DNA from: Thalassospira tepidiphila MCCC 1A03514
GTDB taxonomy: Bacteria > Pseudomonadota > Alphaproteobacteria > Rhodospirillales > Thalassospiraceae
DNA: 64,000 nt
Assembly (NCBI RefSeq): GCF_001662875.1
Contig: NZ_JPVZ01000007.1
Coordinates: 1-64,000 of the forward strand
Reading direction: 5' to 3'
Part shown: positions 61,710 through 64,000 of the stretch, piece after piece
How positions within the stretch are numbered: position 1 is the first letter of the stretch
How the letters are laid out: every line of letters begins with the position of its first letter
Program-made: the position numbers and the translations under genes
Notes under the pieces: generated by a model
Told to the model about the DNA's origin: nothing
The model's input: the letters and a program-made list of their open reading frames with translations, nothing else
Database searches by the model: none

Positions 61710-62461
61710 CGAACGTCCCTTGCCGAAAACAATTGCAACTCGCGGAGTTTGGCAGCCGCCAGCCAGATTGACCAAGGCAGGTCAGGGCGGTAACGCGCAA
61801 GAACGGACGCACGCGTTTTCTTATAGAGCGCGTTCGGTATCCTTGCGAAATGGCGAGTGCCCGGATCAAGGGTACGTTCGATCAGGCGCCTGTTAAGTCG
61901 ACTGATACGGGCCTTGGCAACGCAGCAGGCGCGCAGATAGAAATCCAGATCAATGCAACAGGGCAAATCCGTCGCATAACCACCCGCACGAGCCCAAACA
62001 GAGCGATGCATGGCAAGTGACGAATGGTGCAGTGGATTGCTGAAATAAAGCCGTGCGGGTGAAAAATGTTGTAAGGCCGCCAAAGTCGGTCGCCACGGAT
62101 CGGACATGGCGCGCGCGAAGACAAGTTGATTGTGGTCATAGCAAAGCACGTCAACTTGTCGACCCAGCCGATCAGGCAGAGAAAGATCATCAATATCCTG
62201 AATGGCAATCAGATCGGTCGGGCTGTTTTCAATCGCGAGATTAAGTGCAGCGCCGCGTCCAATCCTGCCGGGATAAAGGATGATCAGTCTCTGTTCGTTG
62301 TGCCAGTCTGATGGCGTTGCAAGGGGCGCGGTTGAACCGTCATCGACAATAACCGCATGATCATGGGGACCGAGTATCTGTCGCAGATTGCCGAAATAGC
62401 GATCCCGATAGGCGTCGCCATCGCGCACGGTCGTGATGATGGTGATTGGATCACCACGCAT
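61706..62461 (-). CDS. Glycosyltransferase family 2 (GT-A fold)
   Basis: 251 residues. The GT2 nucleotide-sugar site is ITIITTVRDGDAYRDRYFGN with VIVDDGSTAP, and the metal-binding DXD-like motif is IAIQDIDDLSLPDRLGRQV. The acceptor side is PLHHSSLAMHRSVWARAGGY. It overlaps the upstream gene by 11 bases and the downstream GT4 gene by four, so all three are co-translated. Confidence 0.9.
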   Translation of the reverse strand: MRGDPITIITTVRDGDAYRDRYFGNLRQILGPHDHAVIVDDGSTAPLATPSDWHNEQRLIILYPGRIGRGAALNLAIENSPTDLIAIQDIDDLSLPDRLGRQVDVLCYDHNQLVFARAMSDPWRPTLAALQHFSPARLYFSNPLHHSSLAMHRSVWARAGGYATDLPCCIDLDFYLRACCVAKARISRLNRRLIERTLDPGTRHFARIPNALYKKTRASVLARYRPDLPWSIWLAAAKLRELQLFSARDVR

Positions 62462-63968
62462 CAGAACCTCCCCATGAGATGGTCAGAGTGGCGCAATTTC
62501 CTTGCCCTGTCTTCGCACTGATCCTTGTTGCCTGACCAGCAGCGCTGAATGTTGCTTGTGGGATCATGTGTAGCGAGGCATTTGCCGTCAGCTTTATTCC
62601 GAGTTCTGGACAGATGATGGTGTCTTCTGCGATCTGAGTCAGGCCGATGTTGCCATCAATCAGAATTCGGAAGAGTTCGAGTTCGTTAGCTGCGCAGTCG
62701 GGAATCTGATCAGAGATGATGACGCGGGCGTTTTGAAATTCGATTATTCGATGACCAACAATACCGGCAAGCTCGAAGCTTACATCAATCTTGTTGTCAG
62801 ATATCTGGCGGGTTTGAAGAAAGCGGGCAAATTCTGTCTCGCCAATGGCGGGAAGCGGGTTTGAGGCTTGATCATAAAGGCTGGGCGCATCCTGTTCTCC
62901 GCCAGTTGGAGGAAGGAAGATGCGGGCAGATTTTCCGTGGCCCGAAACAATGACGGGGGCGCCGGAGACATCAAAATTCTGTCGGCCACGTAGTGTCATT
63001 TGCGCTTGATAGTACGAGGATGAAAACTGCGTGACTATCTTGTTCGAGGTGTTTTCCGATGCGTGTGAGCGGATCTTTGGTGCAGGCAGTTGTGAAGCCT
63101 TCAGAAGCCAATAACCTGCAAAGGCGAGGTAATCATCATGGCGGTTATAGCTGTACCAGCACGGTGTTTGTGGATTTTCGGGGCCGGGATTCTCGGGCAA
63201 CGGGGCAGGTGCCAGCAGGTTGAGCGGCAGGTGTCCTGCCCTGAAAAAAGCGTCTTCGAGCCGATGAAGGATTGCATCAGCTTCGTTGGGGTAGCCGGTT
63301 TTAAGCAACACATAAAGCCCGCAGGTCGCGCCAAAACTTTGCCCAGCACCACGTCCGAGCAGATTGACAAATCCATGGGTGCCAGCAAGTTGTCCCAGCA
63401 TTTCGGTGGCCCGGTTGGCAATGCGTTGATGCCGTTTATTGGGACTGTCAGACAGAAGTGCTGTGCAAAAGGCGTGGTATTGTGCGGAGAAGCAGTCTGG
63501 TCGATCCATGAAAACCGGTGCACGCCAATAGCGAAGCAAGATGAACCCGAAATGGGCGTGGTTGAGGAGCTTTGCGGTTAGTCCTGCTTTTCGTTTCTGC
63601 CGATTGATCAGGCCAAGTATTTGCCAGTTGGCGACATCGGGACGTTGCGGTTTCGCACCCCGAAGGATGTCGGTGATGGTATCCGATGACAGGCCTGGCG
63701 TATCCAGCAACGCATATTCGATGAACTCGCGGTGCCAGGTTTTATCGCGCGGCTCTGATCGGAGGGCATCAAGGGCGCGGTCGATATTGGGGCCAAATTT
63801 AACAGGATCAGTCTGCGTCCAGAGATTTACGGCGAAGGCCTTGGCGTAAAAGTCCGGCTGTTCAAAATGCCCAGTCGTCAGTTGACGTGTTGCAAGATCG
63901 TCTGCAATCCGCTTGGCCAGATTGAGGCAGCGTAAGCGAAGCGCGTCATGGGTTACTGAAAGTGACAT
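62451..63968 (-). CDS. Uncharacterised alpha-toroid plus beta-sandwich protein in a polysaccharide operon
   Basis: 505 residues, cytoplasmic by lack of any signal. The N-terminal 290 residues are helical with repeated aromatic patterns, as in alpha/alpha toroids, and include GRGAGQSFGATCGLYVLLKT and CWYSYNRHDDYLAFAGYWLL. From about residue 310 the sequence is beta-rich (YQAQMTLRGRQNFDVSGAPV, ENARVIISD-like stretches). This order resembles heparinase II/III-type lyases, but no catalytic Tyr/His set can be assigned, so an enzyme role is inference. GGAGGTGAC precedes ATG 63968. First visible gene of the operon; the cluster may go on to the right. Confidence 0.65.
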   Translation of the reverse strand: MSLSVTHDALRLRCLNLAKRIADDLATRQLTTGHFEQPDFYAKAFAVNLWTQTDPVKFGPNIDRALDALRSEPRDKTWHREFIEYALLDTPGLSSDTITDILRGAKPQRPDVANWQILGLINRQKRKAGLTAKLLNHAHFGFILLRYWRAPVFMDRPDCFSAQYHAFCTALLSDSPNKRHQRIANRATEMLGQLAGTHGFVNLLGRGAGQSFGATCGLYVLLKTGYPNEADAILHRLEDAFFRAGHLPLNLLAPAPLPENPGPENPQTPCWYSYNRHDDYLAFAGYWLLKASQLPAPKIRSHASENTSNKIVTQFSSSYYQAQMTLRGRQNFDVSGAPVIVSGHGKSARIFLPPTGGEQDAPSLYDQASNPLPAIGETEFARFLQTRQISDNKIDVSFELAGIVGHRIIEFQNARVIISDQIPDCAANELELFRILIDGNIGLTQIAEDTIICPELGIKLTANASLHMIPQATFSAAGQATRISAKTGQGNCATLTISWGGSDAW

Positions 63969-64000
63969 GTCACCTCCATCGACAAGGACTGGCCTGCGCA

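Overview
The window reads as a chromosomal segment of a marine, Gram-negative alphaproteobacterium, most likely Rhodospirillales and Thalassospira-like. This is inferred from gene families recalled from memory, not from a search. Pointers are the 404-residue NADP-isocitrate dehydrogenase, the short-form psd-pssA pair, flagellin, an arylsulfatase cluster, many periplasmic binding proteins and GC-rich coding throughout. No rRNA gene, complete tRNA gene, CRISPR array, transposase or integrase was seen.

Layout. 1-2.6 kb: end of a Gly-Asp-Thr repeat protein, icd, and a 57-residue membrane protein. 2.6-6.1 kb: TetR repressor divergent from an EmrAB-type drug pump, with twin operators between them. 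6.4-11.8 kb: an export-directed sulfatase cluster (arylsulfatase, formylglycine-generating enzyme with a signal peptide, outer-membrane protein), then an autotransporter-like protein with proline-rich repeats. 11.9-18.1 kb: di-heme cytochrome c peroxidase, DMT permease, GMC oxidoreductase and two LysR regulators. 18.2-22.2 kb: dabB-dabA, an inorganic-carbon uptake complex, divergent from a LysR gene. 22.2-27.3 kb: a glycerol-3-phosphate-type ABC importer under a GlpR-like repressor. 27.5-29.8 kb: thioredoxin-reductase-like flavoprotein with an Rrf2 regulator, and a LOG-family protein. 30.1-34.2 kb: membrane protein, LysM protein, and psd-pssA for phosphatidylethanolamine synthesis. 34.2-42.9 kb: a binding protein, a PadR-controlled RND pump, and a membrane-anchored AraC regulator followed by an isoprenylcysteine-methyltransferase-like protein. 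43.0-46.5 kb: two paralogous small proteins and queE-queD-queC. 46.6-54.4 kb: methyltransferase, flagellin, an unknown membrane protein, an AT-rich accessory patch, and a DUF5610 protein. 54.8-64 kb: an atypical leuS, a binding protein, a nucleotide-sugar dehydrogenase, a YjbR-like protein, and a three-gene polysaccharide operon that starts near the right edge.

The most unusual part is 50.8-53.6 kb. An apparent insert sits behind a membrane-protein gene whose 3' end is present a second time as a decayed copy. The insert carries a tRNA T-arm-like fragment and a small gene with its own ribosome-binding site and terminator. Immediately beyond lies an AT-rich two-gene operon, a DUF262 (ParB-like) protein followed by a HEPN RNase with an intact Rx4H motif. 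This pair is the best candidate for a poorly described defence or toxin system. Other points of note are the exported formylglycine-generating enzyme, the leuS of a type unusual for alphaproteobacteria, the paired small-protein paralogs, and several well-formed operators.
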